Source of the DNA: Porticoccaceae bacterium LTM1
GTDB taxonomy: Bacteria > Pseudomonadota > Gammaproteobacteria > Pseudomonadales > Porticoccaceae
DNA length: 64,000 nt
NCBI GenBank assembly: GCA_030252795.1
Contig: CP127080.1
Location: 2,435,501-2,499,500 of the forward strand
Direction: 5' to 3'
Shown here: piece by piece, positions 1 to 9,400 of the stretch
Position numbering within the stretch: the stretch's first letter is position 1
Layout: each line of letters begins with the position of its first letter
Position numbers and translations under genes: made by a program
The notes under the pieces: generated by a model
Databases searched by the model: none
Told to the model about the DNA's origin: nothing
The model's input: only the letters and a program-made list of their open reading frames with translations

Positions 1-306
1 ATCCCCGAAAGCGGTCATCATCACTATCACGGTATCTGGCTGCTGCAAAAGAATTTGCTGAAGCCAATGAAACCCTTCAGAACCATCATTCACCGCCGAG
101 TGAAAGTTCATATCCAGCAGCACCAAGCCAAATTCACCCTCAGTCAAGTTATGGGCAATCCGGCTCGGATCATCAATTGTTACTACCTGCTTGAAGTGAG
201 ACCGAAGCAACAACCTTGCCGCTGCTAGAATATCCCGGTCATCGTCAACGACCAGTATTGAAAGATTTTCTGTTGCGTTCTTATTTTCCCGATATCCGTG
301 ACTCAT
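1..306 (-). CDS. Response regulator receiver domain, NtrC-like, partial (cut by window edge)
   Basis: Reading frame open from the ATG at 306 down to base 1, so the C-terminal part lies outside the window. The 102 visible residues form a CheY-like receiver: an acidic pocket VVDDD near residues 18-22, then LLDMNF with the likely phospho-acceptor Asp near residue 69, then VMMTAFGD with the conserved Thr switch residue near 98. The LLDMNF and MTAFGD pattern resembles receivers of sigma-54-dependent Fis-type activators that sit beside a histidine kinase and ABC exporters; this subfamily placement is from memory. No output domain is visible, so AAA+ and HTH domains are expected but not seen. Two palindromes at 337-375 lie just upstream and may be its own binding sites. 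Confidence 0.85.
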   Translation of the reverse strand, partial: MSHGYRENKNATENLSILVVDDDRDILAAARLLLRSHFKQVVTIDDPSRIAHNLTEGEFGLVLLDMNFHSAVNDGSEGFHWLQQILLQQPDTVIVMMTAFGD

Positions 307-336
307 AGTCTTCCCACTCTTACTTTGGCCAGCAAA

Positions 337-375
337 GTGTACGGATTCGCACACAGAGTGTCCGATATCGTACAC
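337..375. promoter_or_regulatory. Pair of 18-bp operator-like palindromes
   Basis: Two copies of the pattern GTGT-N10-ACAC lie at 337-354 and 358-375. Both have a CG step inside each half (CGGATTCG and CGATATCG). Their centres are 21 bp apart, about two helical turns, which suits cooperative dimer binding on one face of the DNA. They sit 31 bp upstream of the response-regulator start and in the divergent gap facing the DUF697 gene. Autoregulation by the response regulator is an inference. In the rest of the 307-686 gap I recognised nothing. Confidence 0.55.
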
Positions 376-686
376 AGCCAGCTATATTCAGAACAGCCCC
401 TTTATGACATCTGAGATTCGGGGGCTAGAATATGCTGGAGGTTGTCATGGCTTTACCCCAGCAAGTTGCATGCCTAAGAATTGGATCTTCCTGAGATCAG
501 GTAATAGCTCCAGACTACTGTGCCTGAGAGATATGCACCTGGCTGAAAATCCGGGCAGGTAGTATTCTGATTGTAATTTTCATAAGCTAGAAAGTTCTGT
601 TAGCCATCTGTAAAACCTGGGCAATAATTTTGAGATCTGGGTTACTCTATGCTCCATACCTTCCAATAATTGGGAAAATCACAACC

Positions 687-1685
687 ATGAAAAGCCCACT
701 GAAAAAGTTGCTCACCTTAATCACCGTCTTTTTAGCAACGGCTTTAATTGTGGTGGTGATCAACCAGACTCTGCAATTGGCGGAATTTGCTGAGCGAGTG
801 AGTCCAACCTTGGGATTGGTTGTGTTTTGGGGGCTATTGGCAATTTACGCGGCCTGCCTGATTACACCACTTTGGATCTATTTTTCGCTGCCACCTGCGC
901 TGAAGCCACCCGTCTCTGAGGAAGACCCTCAGTTTGAAAAGCACTTGAACCAGTTGCGCAAACGATTGGCACGCAACCCCCGGTCAATTGGCTTGCCGCT
1001 GAATAATCGCGACCAGATTGAGTTCGCACTGACGAAACTGGATGAGCAGGCACTGGATGCGACCAGGGCAACGGCGGGTAAGGTTTTCCTGTCTACCGCC
1101 ATTTCCCAGAACGGCTCCCTGGACGCATTGATTGTGCTGGCTGTGCAATCAAGGTTGGTTTTGGATATTGCCCGGATCTATCACCAGCGCCCTTCATTGC
1201 GTGAACTAGCCCAGCTTTATGCCAATGTAGCCGCTACAGCCTTTATTGCCCGCGAACTGGATGAGGCTGATCTATCGGAGCAGGTCCAGCCGGTATTGAG
1301 CAGCGTGCTAGGTTCAGCCGCTGGTGCGGTTCCGGGGCTTCAGGTGGCCAGTACGCTTCTGGTAAGTTCCGTCGCCAGCGGCGCAGCAAATGCTTTTTTA
1401 AGTTTGCGAGTTGGCATTATCGCTCAGCAATACTGCCGCGCTTATACCCGCCCTGAGCGCGCTACCATGCGCAAATCCGCTACCGTTCGCGCCCTTGCCA
1501 TGCTGGGTTCGATAGTCGCCCGAGGATCGGGCAATGTCTCCAGTGCGATTGTCAGGGCATCGACTCGCGGTGTAACCGGAGCGGTAACGGATATGGGGAA
1601 CAGGGTGAAAGAAACCAGCAAGGCCATGACGGACAAGATGACTTTTTGGAAAAAGAAAGGCGAAACGCCGAGTATTGATGAGTAA
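687..1685 (+). CDS. DUF697 (YcjF-like) membrane protein
   Basis: 332 residues from the ATG at 687. An in-frame TTG at 630 would add 19 residues but has no visible ribosome binding site, so I prefer the ATG. Two membrane segments lie near residues 6-28 and 41-66, followed by a charged stretch and then a hydrophobic, glycine/alanine-rich region around residues 205-255 (VLGSAAGAVPGLQVAS, then SSVASGAANAFLSLRVG). That region is typical of the DUF697 part of YcjF-like proteins. The C-terminus is basic and cytoplasmic-looking. The molecular function of this family is not established. The gene is monocistronic, with a strong hairpin terminator directly after the stop codon. Confidence 0.7.
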   Translation: MKSPLKKLLTLITVFLATALIVVVINQTLQLAEFAERVSPTLGLVVFWGLLAIYAACLITPLWIYFSLPPALKPPVSEEDPQFEKHLNQLRKRLARNPRSIGLPLNNRDQIEFALTKLDEQALDATRATAGKVFLSTAISQNGSLDALIVLAVQSRLVLDIARIYHQRPSLRELAQLYANVAATAFIARELDEADLSEQVQPVLSSVLGSAAGAVPGLQVASTLLVSSVASGAANAFLSLRVGIIAQQYCRAYTRPERATMRKSATVRALAMLGSIVARGSGNVSSAIVRASTRGVTGAVTDMGNRVKETSKAMTDKMTFWKKKGETPSIDE

Positions 1686-1686
1686 T

Positions 1687-1717
1687 AAAAATGGCGCGGA
1701 AATCCGCGCCATTTTTA
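1687..1717. terminator. Rho-independent terminator after the DUF697 gene
   Basis: Perfect 10-bp stem (ATGGCGCGGA / TCCGCGCCAT) with T-runs on both sides. It starts within two bases of the DUF697 stop codon and can serve both strands. Confidence 0.85.
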
Positions 1718-1754
1718 TTTGCCAACATCAGATTAGCAGGAATCCTTAATTTGA

Positions 1755-1780
1755 ATGGATCCCCGCTTTCGCGGGGATGA
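1755..1780. repeat. REP-like palindrome, copy 1
   Basis: 26 bp built round CCCCGC-TTTC-GCGGGG. The same 26 bp recur exactly at 60655-60680. These are dispersed intergenic palindromes of the GTCATTCCCGCG type seen in many proteobacterial genomes. Confidence 0.75.
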
Positions 1781-1804
1781 ACTCTAAAAACAAGCTAGAT
1801 AGTT

Positions 1805-1874
1805 GTCATCCTGAGTGCAACGAAGGATCTCTTACTTAATCAGACAAGAGATCCTTCACTTCGCTCAGGATGAC
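1805..1874. repeat. 70-bp inverted repeat, REP-like (GTCATCCTGAG ... CTCAGGATGAC)
   Basis: Imperfect long palindrome with arms of about 30 bp and a short loop near 1834-1844. The arms carry the widespread intergenic pattern GTCATCCTGAG-N-CGAAGGATCT. It lies 21 bp past the putA stop codon and probably folds at the end of the putA transcript, so it may double as a 3-prime stabiliser or terminator. Confidence 0.75.
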
Positions 1875-1894
1875 AGTGCTGAGAGTGAAGGAGG

Positions 1895-4800
1895 TTAAGC
1901 CGCTTCGCCTTCACCAAGGTTCAGCAGCAGAGCATTACCACCGGTCGCCACAATGTTCACGGTTTTGGTTTTTTCCACTGCAAAGCGCACCAGATAGTTC
2001 GGGCCCCCGGCCTCCACCACCATTGGTGCAATGGCGCCGCCGCGATCTACCATATCCAGCTGCATTTGCAGGGCATTCTCTACCGGACCGCTCCAGGCGA
2101 TACCGGCGGTGCGGAAGTCGGCAGTCATCATTTTGCCAACCAGCTTGCCCGGTACAAAGTGCACCAGCTCAGTCGGAATACCGGCATCCAGCATGGCCTT
2201 AATCATTTCCGCTGCAAGCAGAGCGTTGTCATCGGCTGGTTTGGCGATAACCGCATTACCCGCTGCCAGAGCTGCAGCCACCTGCTGAACAAAGTTGGAA
2301 ACACTCGTACCATTGGCAACAGCGCAGTAGAATACGCCGCGACCCTGCAAGCTCAGTTCGTTAGTTTCACCAGTCGGTCCCGGCAGAATGATCGGGTTCT
2401 GGAATTTCTCACGCGCCTGCTGAGCGTAGTAGCGGCAAACGGATGCAGAAGCCTGCTGGTCCGGCATGCGCTCTTCAATCAGCTCAGCCGCTTTTTCCAG
2501 CAACATGGCGCGAATATTCCCTTTAGCCAAGTCCCACTTGAGCTGCTTCTTGCTGGCCATATCAACGGCGGTAGCAATCTGTTCAACACCTACCTGGGCA
2601 ACCTCTTCACCGCCGATAATGGCATTGGCCACTGGCAGCTTGTCACCACTGGACTGTACCTGCTTTTCAGGCAGCGCTGGTTTGATCTCGGTAATTTTCT
2701 CAACCGCAAAACGGGTCATGTAGTTAGGGCCACCGGCTTTGGGGCCCGTACCAGAGAGTCCCTGACCACCGAACGGGTTGACGCCCACAACGGCACCAAC
2801 CATGTTGCGGTTAATGTAGTTGTTACCCACACGGGTCATTTTCACAACGTCATCGGCAAAGCCTTCGATACGGCTGTGAACACCAAGGGTCAAACCAAAA
2901 CCTGTGCCATTGATGTCGGCAATTACCTGTTTGAAGTTGGCTTTGTTAAAGCGAATCACATGCAGTACCGGACCGAATACTTCACCCGGCAGCTGGTTGA
3001 TTGAACGCAGTTCAAACAAATGTGGGGCCACAAAGGTGCCCTTTTCAGCCGCCTCTGGAAGTTCGCAAGCGTAATGCAGTTGCGCTTCTTTCTTCATGTT
3101 CTCGACATGCTGCAGCAGGCCCATCTGGGCGCTGGCATCGATCACCGGGCCAACGTCGGTTGACAGCTCCCATGGGTTTCCAATGGTCAGCTCTTTCATG
3201 GCGCCTTTGAGCATTTCGATCACGCTGCCGGCAATCTCGTCCTGTACAAACATCACTCGCAACGCAGAGCAGCGCTGACCGGCACTGAGAAACGCCGAGC
3301 GAATTGCATCGTCCACTACCTGCTCCGGAAGTGAAGAGGAGTCGACAATCATGCAGTTCTGGCCGCCGGTTTCGGCGATAAACGCAGGCACTTCACCACC
3401 GCGCTCCACCAGCGTCTTCTGGATCCCCAGCGCCACCTCGGTAGAACCGGTAAAGGCAACACCCTTAACCCGTGAGTCAGTATTAAGGATTGGCCCCAAT
3501 ACACTGCCGCGACCAGGCACAAAGTTAAGTACATCGCCAGGCACACCGGCTTCGTGCAGAATCTTGATACCTTCAGACGCAATGATCGGAGTGGTGTCAG
3601 CAGGTTTGGCAATTACCGAGTTACCGGATGCCAGCGCTGCAGATACCTGACCAATGAAAATCGCCAGCGGGAAGTTCCACGGGCTGATGCAGAAGAACAC
3701 ACCACGGCCGTGCAAGCTGTGCTCGGCCACTTCACCCATTGGTCCGGTTACGGTCTCTGCACCGGAGAAGCGATTGCGTGCCTGCAGAGCGTAATAGCGC
3801 AGGAAGTCTACTGCTTCGCGCACTTCGGCGATGCCGTCGTTAAGGGTACGACCAGCCTCGTAGGAGATCACCCCCATCAGGTGCTCCATGCGCGATTCCA
3901 TGATATTTGCCGCACGCTCCAGAATTTCGGCGCGAGCTTCACCGCCCAAGGCATCCCAGGCAGGCTGTGCGTTGTGAGCCAACTCCAGTGCCTTGCTCAC
4001 CTCTTCCGAGGTAGCTTTACGACAGGTACCCACCACAACACTGGTATCTGTAGGGCGAACTACCGGCTGACCTTCAGCGACATTCTCCACACCGCCAATA
4101 ATCGGACCGGTTTCCCAACTCTCATTGGCCAACGGTTGAACCACATCGAGAAGCTTTTTAATTGCATTCTGGTTGGCCAGGTCGATACCGTGGGTATCCG
4201 GGCGCATTTCACCGGCGTGACGGAACAGATCTACCGGCAGCGGAATGGCACTATGGCGGCGTGTTTCTTTCGCTTCCACATCGCCACGCACATCGGTAAT
4301 CACCTGTTCAACCGGACACTTGTTATCCATAAAGCGGTTTACGAACGAGCTGTTGGCACCGTTTTCCAACAGGCGGCGTACCAGGTAAGGCAGCAGATCT
4401 TTGTGGGCACCCACCGGCGCATAAACGCGAACCGCGCTGTGGCTTTCACCTTTGGCCAGCTGCATGTGCAGCAAGTCGCCCATGCCGTGCAGGCGCTGGA
4501 ATTCAAAGTTTTTGCCTTTCGCCAGTTCCAGAATCAGTGCCGCCGAGTGGGCATTGTGGGTCGCGAACTGCGGGTAGATTACGTCCTGGGCATCTAGCAG
4601 TTTGGCGGCGCAGACCTCATAACTGAGGTCAGTATTGGCCTTACGGGTGTAGACAGGATAATCCTTGTACCCCTCTTCCTGGGCAAACTTGATTTCGGTA
4701 TCCCAGTAGGCACCTTTCACCAGACGCACCATCAGTTTGCGACCGGCATCACGAGCCAGCTCGGCCAACCATTGGGCTACGAAAGGCGCGCGTTTGCCGT

Positions 4801-5761
4801 AGGCTTGCAAAACGAAGCCAAGGCCGTCCCAATCCAGCAATTCCGGATCGCGGGCCAGGCTTTCAAAGATATCGAGGGAGATGTCGAGGCGATCCGCTTC
4901 TTCGGCGTCGATACTGAAACCGAGACCGAATTTTTTCGCTTCCAGCGCCAGCTCACGAATACGCGGCACCATTTCGTCAAACACGCGTTTCTCTTGCACG
5001 TACTGATAACGTGGGTGCAGGGCGGAGAATTTAACCGAGATACCGTTGGCTTCGATAACGTTATCTTGGGTTTCCTGGGCACCGATTTCACGAATGGCAC
5101 GCATATAAGCCTGGAAGTAACGGTCGGCATCCTTCATGGTGCGAGCACCCTCACCCAGCATATCGAATGAGAAACGAGTGCCTGGAGTATTTTCCTTGCG
5201 GCCGCGCTTGATCGCCTCCTGAATATCGCGACCCAGTACGTATTGCTGGCCCATGATTTTCATGGCCTGACGTACCGCCGCGCGAACCACTGGCTCGCTG
5301 ACACGGTTTACCAGCTTTTTCAGCCAATGGTCGGTGTTTTCGGTAATTTCAGACTCCAGGGAAACAACCTGGCCAGTCAGCATCAGTCCCCAAGTGGAGG
5401 CATTCACAAACAGCGAGCCGGATTTGCCAGCGCGCTCTTTCCAATTGCCCGAAAGGATTTTCTCGGCAATCAGGTCATCGGCGGTTTCGGCATCGGGCAC
5501 CCGCAACAGTGACTCTGCCAAGCACATCAGGGCTACACCTTCCTTACTGGACAAGCTGAACTCCTGCATAAACACATCCAGCGTACCGGCTTTATCGGAA
5601 TCACCACGACAGCCTTGTACCAGCTCGCGCCCCTTGGCAACAATGTGCTCACGCTGAGCTTGATCAAGAGCGGACTCTGACAGCAGACGCTCAACACAGG
5701 CAGCTTCATCGGCGTGGGTGTGTTCACGGATAAGACCGCGCAGTTCGTTCAACTTGGACAT
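1895..5761 (-). CDS. putA: Bifunctional proline dehydrogenase / glutamate semialdehyde dehydrogenase PutA
   Basis: Oxidises proline to glutamate in two steps, FAD-dependent proline dehydrogenase then NAD-dependent aldehyde dehydrogenase, with substrate channelling. I chose the ATG at 5761 (MSKLNELRG) because AGGT lies 8 bases upstream; the frame is open to 5863 without a site. The product has 1288 residues. It starts directly in the PRODH helical arm, so the N-terminal ribbon-helix-helix repressor domain of the E. coli type is absent. The PRODH barrel covers roughly residues 180-480. The ALDH domain holds ETGGQ and the catalytic Cys831 in GQRCSA. A C-terminal ALDH-fold domain follows, where the motif GGPNY-x2-RFAVEK recurs. 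This is the long PutA class without DNA binding, so putA regulation must come from another protein. A palindrome at 5871-5894 is a candidate site. Confidence 0.96.
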   Translation of the reverse strand: MSKLNELRGLIREHTHADEAACVERLLSESALDQAQREHIVAKGRELVQGCRGDSDKAGTLDVFMQEFSLSSKEGVALMCLAESLLRVPDAETADDLIAEKILSGNWKERAGKSGSLFVNASTWGLMLTGQVVSLESEITENTDHWLKKLVNRVSEPVVRAAVRQAMKIMGQQYVLGRDIQEAIKRGRKENTPGTRFSFDMLGEGARTMKDADRYFQAYMRAIREIGAQETQDNVIEANGISVKFSALHPRYQYVQEKRVFDEMVPRIRELALEAKKFGLGFSIDAEEADRLDISLDIFESLARDPELLDWDGLGFVLQAYGKRAPFVAQWLAELARDAGRKLMVRLVKGAYWDTEIKFAQEEGYKDYPVYTRKANTDLSYEVCAAKLLDAQDVIYPQFATHNAHSAALILELAKGKNFEFQRLHGMGDLLHMQLAKGESHSAVRVYAPVGAHKDLLPYLVRRLLENGANSSFVNRFMDNKCPVEQVITDVRGDVEAKETRRHSAIPLPVDLFRHAGEMRPDTHGIDLANQNAIKKLLDVVQPLANESWETGPIIGGVENVAEGQPVVRPTDTSVVVGTCRKATSEEVSKALELAHNAQPAWDALGGEARAEILERAANIMESRMEHLMGVISYEAGRTLNDGIAEVREAVDFLRYYALQARNRFSGAETVTGPMGEVAEHSLHGRGVFFCISPWNFPLAIFIGQVSAALASGNSVIAKPADTTPIIASEGIKILHEAGVPGDVLNFVPGRGSVLGPILNTDSRVKGVAFTGSTEVALGIQKTLVERGGEVPAFIAETGGQNCMIVDSSSLPEQVVDDAIRSAFLSAGQRCSALRVMFVQDEIAGSVIEMLKGAMKELTIGNPWELSTDVGPVIDASAQMGLLQHVENMKKEAQLHYACELPEAAEKGTFVAPHLFELRSINQLPGEVFGPVLHVIRFNKANFKQVIADINGTGFGLTLGVHSRIEGFADDVVKMTRVGNNYINRNMVGAVVGVNPFGGQGLSGTGPKAGGPNYMTRFAVEKITEIKPALPEKQVQSSGDKLPVANAIIGGEEVAQVGVEQIATAVDMASKKQLKWDLAKGNIRAMLLEKAAELIEERMPDQQASASVCRYYAQQAREKFQNPIILPGPTGETNELSLQGRGVFYCAVANGTSVSNFVQQVAAALAAGNAVIAKPADDNALLAAEMIKAMLDAGIPTELVHFVPGKLVGKMMTADFRTAGIAWSGPVENALQMQLDMVDRGGAIAPMVVEAGGPNYLVRFAVEKTKTVNIVATGGNALLLNLGEGEAA

Positions 5762-5870
5762 ATTCGTACCTCGAAAAGGAGAGATAACCATAGTCAAACC
5801 TCTGGCTCTCGGCATGGCCAACAGAGATATGACTAGTATTGTAAAAGCGGAATTATCCAACACATGAACA

Positions 5871-5894
5871 ATAATTATTCCATTGAATAATTAT
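5871..5894. promoter_or_regulatory. 24-bp perfect palindrome upstream of putA
   Basis: ATAATTATTC-CATT-GAATAATTAT: two perfect 10-bp arms around a 4-base loop, about 110 bp upstream of the putA start in an AT-rich gap. It has no T-run and is not at a gene end, so an operator is more likely than a terminator. The binding protein is unknown. Confidence 0.4.
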
Positions 5895-5970
5895 CAGACA
5901 GTTTTTTTCATTAAGGAAAAACCAATAATAACTAATAATATTTCGCAAACATTTCCGGTGTTACGCGCAT

Positions 5971-6006
5971 AAAAAAACGCCCCTGGCGTGACCAAGGGCG
6001 TTTTAG
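5971..6006 (-). terminator. Terminator of the S9 peptidase gene
   Basis: Stem AAACGCCCTTGG / CCAGGGGCGTTT followed on the minus strand by a run of T. It lies 33 bp past the peptidase stop codon. Confidence 0.85.
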
Positions 6007-6038
6007 AGCTATAGCTGCCTGGGTAACTCTATTGGCAA

Positions 6039-9000
6039 TTACTCTTTGGCTGCTTCAACTTCCTGTTCTGGCTCATCCTCAGCCACCTCGGATTGAACGC
6101 CCTGCTCTTTATCTACTGAGGGCTCTTCTTCAGCTGAGGGCTCTCCTTCAGCTGATGGCGCTTTCCCAGCGGCGTCATTTTTAGCAATTTGCTGAGATTT
6201 CTTCAGCTCCATCGCCTGCAACTTCAGGTCGGCAACGCGCTCCTCAACATGCTCATCCATATCCAGGTAAGGCACTCCATCTTGCCACCAATCCGGAGCT
6301 TGCTCACCTTTCAGGTGATGGTCAAAAAACTCTTTCATCCGAACGGTATAGTCCTTGCGGTTGGCCGCATTTACCACGCCATGGTTTTCACCAACGTACT
6401 GCAGCATCACCACTTCTTTACCGAGACGGCGCAGGATGTTGTAGTACTCAACCCCCTGGTTCCAGTCCACGGCTCCATCCTTGTCGTTGTGCAGAATTAC
6501 CATGGGTGTTTGAACCTGATCGGCAAACAGTACTGGCGAGTTGCGGGTGTAGGCTTCCGGCACATCCAGGTAGTGGCTGCTGAAACGCCCCTGCAAATCT
6601 TCAAAAATAGCGCCGTTTGCCACACCGCTGTTCCAGTAGTTGATGCCATACATACTGATCATGTTGGTCAGTGGCGCACCGGTAACAATCGCCTTAAAGG
6701 CGTTAGTCTGGGTCGCCAGGAAGGAGCTTTGGTAACCACCCCACGAGTGGCCGTGAAGTCCCACACGATCTTCGTCAACAATACCGGTATCGATAGCCGC
6801 CTTAAGTGCTGGCAATACTGCCCAAACCGCAGACATACCCGGGTTGTCGATCTCGTAGACGATGTCCGGCTGCAGTACCGCATAGCCATTGCTGGTGTAG
6901 TAAGAGAGGTTAAAGCCTCTCACTGACGGCATGGCATAACTGTTCATATTTTGAGAAAGCTTCTCGTAGATATAAACAATGGTCGGGTACTTTTTGCCTG
7001 GCTCGTAGTCAGCGGGGAGCGTCAGTGACGCCTGCAGTTTTACCCCTTTATCAGTGGTAAAGTCGATCAGGCGAGCACCGGCAGTCCAGGCAAACTCATC
7101 CTGATCCGGGTTGATATCGGTGAGGCGCTCGGACGTTTTAAAGCTGGCATCAGTCCAGTAAAAATCCGGGTACTCTGTTGGAGTCTGGCTGCTGTATACA
7201 AATACATTGGCGTCTTTAGCCTTGCGCGGCATAGCATACTTGGCTTCACCCCACTTGAGCATTTCTACGCCTTTTTTGATAAGGCCAAAGCCAGACTTCT
7301 TGGTCCACTCACCATATGCGGAGACGTAAAGATCCCGAGACAGATCAATACCATCCTGCCTCGCATCCTCATCGTAGGTTGTTACGTTGCTGTAGCGAAT
7401 TTGCTTCTGTTTGCCATCGCGAGTCAGGTTCTCAGACCTGCCACCAGTGGCACTCACTTTCCAAATGTCCCATCCGTCAGACAGCAATACCCACTTTTCA
7501 CCTTTGGCCCAGCCGATTGCCTGATATGGGGGATCCACCTGGTTATGATCATCCTCAACGTTAATAAATGAGGTATCCACACCCTTGGTGATATTGCGCA
7601 CTTTACCGGTTGCCAACTCCAGAGTGTGGTAGTGGCCATTCAGGTAGTAAAGGTAGTAACGCCCTTTCGGTGAAAGAGCGCTGCCCCAACGAATTTTTTC
7701 GAGAGCTTTGATACGTTCGCCGGTGGCGAGATTTACCCGATAGATATCGAAGTAGTTTTTTCCTCGCAAGCTGGCCAGGAGGCTATACGCGGAATCGTCA
7801 AAACCTACACCCCACTTATGCTCGGAAGTGGTTTGTACAGAAGGAACCTGCTCATCGGCAATACGGACAAAAGTTTTTGTCTTGATGCTGTAACTGGCGA
7901 GATAAGTACGGTTTTTATCGCGCCCGGCCTGCTTTTGCTGCTCGGATTGCAGGCGATCGTCTTTCCAGTGCCACAATACCAGACCCGGTTTTTCGGCCGG
8001 TGATACTTTGGGTTTTGGCTTAGCTGGTTTGTCCTGCTCTTTGTCTTCAGACATGGACTTGGCTGCCTGTTCCGAACCCGGCTCTTCATCAGACTCCGGA
8101 GCTTCACCTTGAGGCATCGGTGGCTTTTTGCCAGCTGGCATCTCCACTTTGGTGACTTCTGCAATACCAAATACCAGGGTATTCAGGTCTTCATTCCAAT
8201 AGGGCCGCGTATTGGCACTGATCGAGTAGTCTTTAGGAAAGTCCGCGTTTTCGTGAGGGTTGAACACGGTTTTCTCGGGCGTTTTGGCACCGGGCTTAAT
8301 AATGCCAACCACGGAGTAGAGCAACTCTTCATAGCCTTTATCCTTTTCCCCTTTCAGGAAGGTCAAGGCGTTTTTATCATTTGCCCAGCTCAACTGCTTG
8401 TAACGGGCATCGCCACTATCCAGTACACGTGCCACATCAGTTTTGAGGTTGCGAATCTGAACACCATTGCCTGACTGTCCTTCCGAATCCACAATCCAGG
8501 CGATGTTTTCGCCCTCTTCATCAAAAGCAAACTCAGAAACATTGCCGATGTTGATCTGCACATCGGAGTCCAGGTTGTGAAGGATCAGGTCACGACCAGA
8601 TGCCGGCTCTTCTGAAGGCTTACCACCATTGCCCGCACCAGGTTGCATACCGCGGCCACGGGGTGCTTGACCACTCGGTGCCTTTTGCATAGCCAACCAA
8701 GTCGTTCTTTCACCAGCAAACTGGTAGCCCTGAACATCTTCAAATTCCTTCAACTCGCCATCTTCAAGACTTACCAGTCCCAGCTTGCCTTTCGGCCCAG
8801 CCCCTTGTGGCCCGCGTGGTCCCGCTGGTTGGTAGGGTGCCGCAATATCAAACGTAAGCCATTTGCCATCTTCCGAAAAGCTAATCCGGCCCCGGTTTGC
8901 AGTGTTTCCGCTTGGAAAGCGGTACTCTTTGTCACCGTCAATTTGCTTGATTGTGAGTTCGGCATTGCCCTCTTCGGCGGGCCCTGCGATATAGGCAAAC

Positions 9001-9227
9001 CATTTGCCGTCATCAGACATAGCGACCTGCTTGGCACTGTTCCAGGCCAGCATATCCGGTATGGTAAGAGCGCGGTTACTCTGCTCTACCGATTGTTCTG
9101 CTGCTTTATCAGTTTTGGTATCAACCGCATCGGTCGCCCAACCGTTCAGACTGACGGCAGACCCGATCACCAGACTCAAGGATAGTGCCAGTGATTTGCG
9201 ATTAATCAGTTTGTATGAGTGATTCAT
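6039..9227 (-). CDS. Exported prolyl-oligopeptidase family (S9) serine peptidase
   Basis: 1062 residues with an N-terminal signal peptide (basic start, hydrophobic LALSLSLVIGSAVSL, cleavage likely after GWA near residue 31). A beta-propeller-like region is followed by a C-terminal alpha/beta hydrolase domain. The nucleophile is Ser828 in GHSWGGY, the acid lies in the NDKDGAV segment, and the histidine in GENHG. This is the layout of S9 acylaminoacyl/dipeptidyl peptidases acting on short peptides in the periplasm or outside. Two low-complexity acidic/proline-rich stretches are unusual: one inserted in the propeller (around residues 365-415, rich in E, K and P) and one at the extreme C-terminus (about 45 residues, mostly E, A, S, P). 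Monocistronic with its own terminator. Confidence 0.92.
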   Translation of the reverse strand: MNHSYKLINRKSLALSLSLVIGSAVSLNGWATDAVDTKTDKAAEQSVEQSNRALTIPDMLAWNSAKQVAMSDDGKWFAYIAGPAEEGNAELTIKQIDGDKEYRFPSGNTANRGRISFSEDGKWLTFDIAAPYQPAGPRGPQGAGPKGKLGLVSLEDGELKEFEDVQGYQFAGERTTWLAMQKAPSGQAPRGRGMQPGAGNGGKPSEEPASGRDLILHNLDSDVQINIGNVSEFAFDEEGENIAWIVDSEGQSGNGVQIRNLKTDVARVLDSGDARYKQLSWANDKNALTFLKGEKDKGYEELLYSVVGIIKPGAKTPEKTVFNPHENADFPKDYSISANTRPYWNEDLNTLVFGIAEVTKVEMPAGKKPPMPQGEAPESDEEPGSEQAAKSMSEDKEQDKPAKPKPKVSPAEKPGLVLWHWKDDRLQSEQQKQAGRDKNRTYLASYSIKTKTFVRIADEQVPSVQTTSEHKWGVGFDDSAYSLLASLRGKNYFDIYRVNLATGERIKALEKIRWGSALSPKGRYYLYYLNGHYHTLELATGKVRNITKGVDTSFINVEDDHNQVDPPYQAIGWAKGEKWVLLSDGWDIWKVSATGGRSENLTRDGKQKQIRYSNVTTYDEDARQDGIDLSRDLYVSAYGEWTKKSGFGLIKKGVEMLKWGEAKYAMPRKAKDANVFVYSSQTPTEYPDFYWTDASFKTSERLTDINPDQDEFAWTAGARLIDFTTDKGVKLQASLTLPADYEPGKKYPTIVYIYEKLSQNMNSYAMPSVRGFNLSYYTSNGYAVLQPDIVYEIDNPGMSAVWAVLPALKAAIDTGIVDEDRVGLHGHSWGGYQSSFLATQTNAFKAIVTGAPLTNMISMYGINYWNSGVANGAIFEDLQGRFSSHYLDVPEAYTRNSPVLFADQVQTPMVILHNDKDGAVDWNQGVEYYNILRRLGKEVVMLQYVGENHGVVNAANRKDYTVRMKEFFDHHLKGEQAPDWWQDGVPYLDMDEHVEERVADLKLQAMELKKSQQIAKNDAAGKAPSAEGEPSAEEEPSVDKEQGVQSEVAEDEPEQEVEAAKE

Positions 9228-9352
9228 AGTACCTTTCCAACCTAAATTTAGCCGTACAGGATACTAAATCTGCCAAGAGGATGAACCCAAAAACGTGTTA
9301 AGTAGTGTAAACACAGGTTTGCAGGCAGTGGTCATCTACACCGGCCGGAGAC

Positions 9353-9382
9353 AAAAAAGGCGGCTCCAGGAGCCGCCTTTTT
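9353..9382 (-). terminator. Terminator of the thiolase gene
   Basis: Stem AAGGCGGCTCC / GGAGCCGCCTT with short loop, T-run on the minus strand and A-run opposite. It lies 19 bp past the thiolase stop. Confidence 0.85.
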
Positions 9383-9400
9383 ATAGGGAATTGATATAAC

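Noticed and set aside
293-305. A -24/-12 type promoter for the partial response regulator
   Set aside because: No GG-N10-GC pair with good context was found in 307-420 on the minus strand.
2066-4597. Long plus-strand frames (312 and 347 codons) opposite putA
   Set aside because: Shadows of putA codon usage; no family features and no ribosome binding site.
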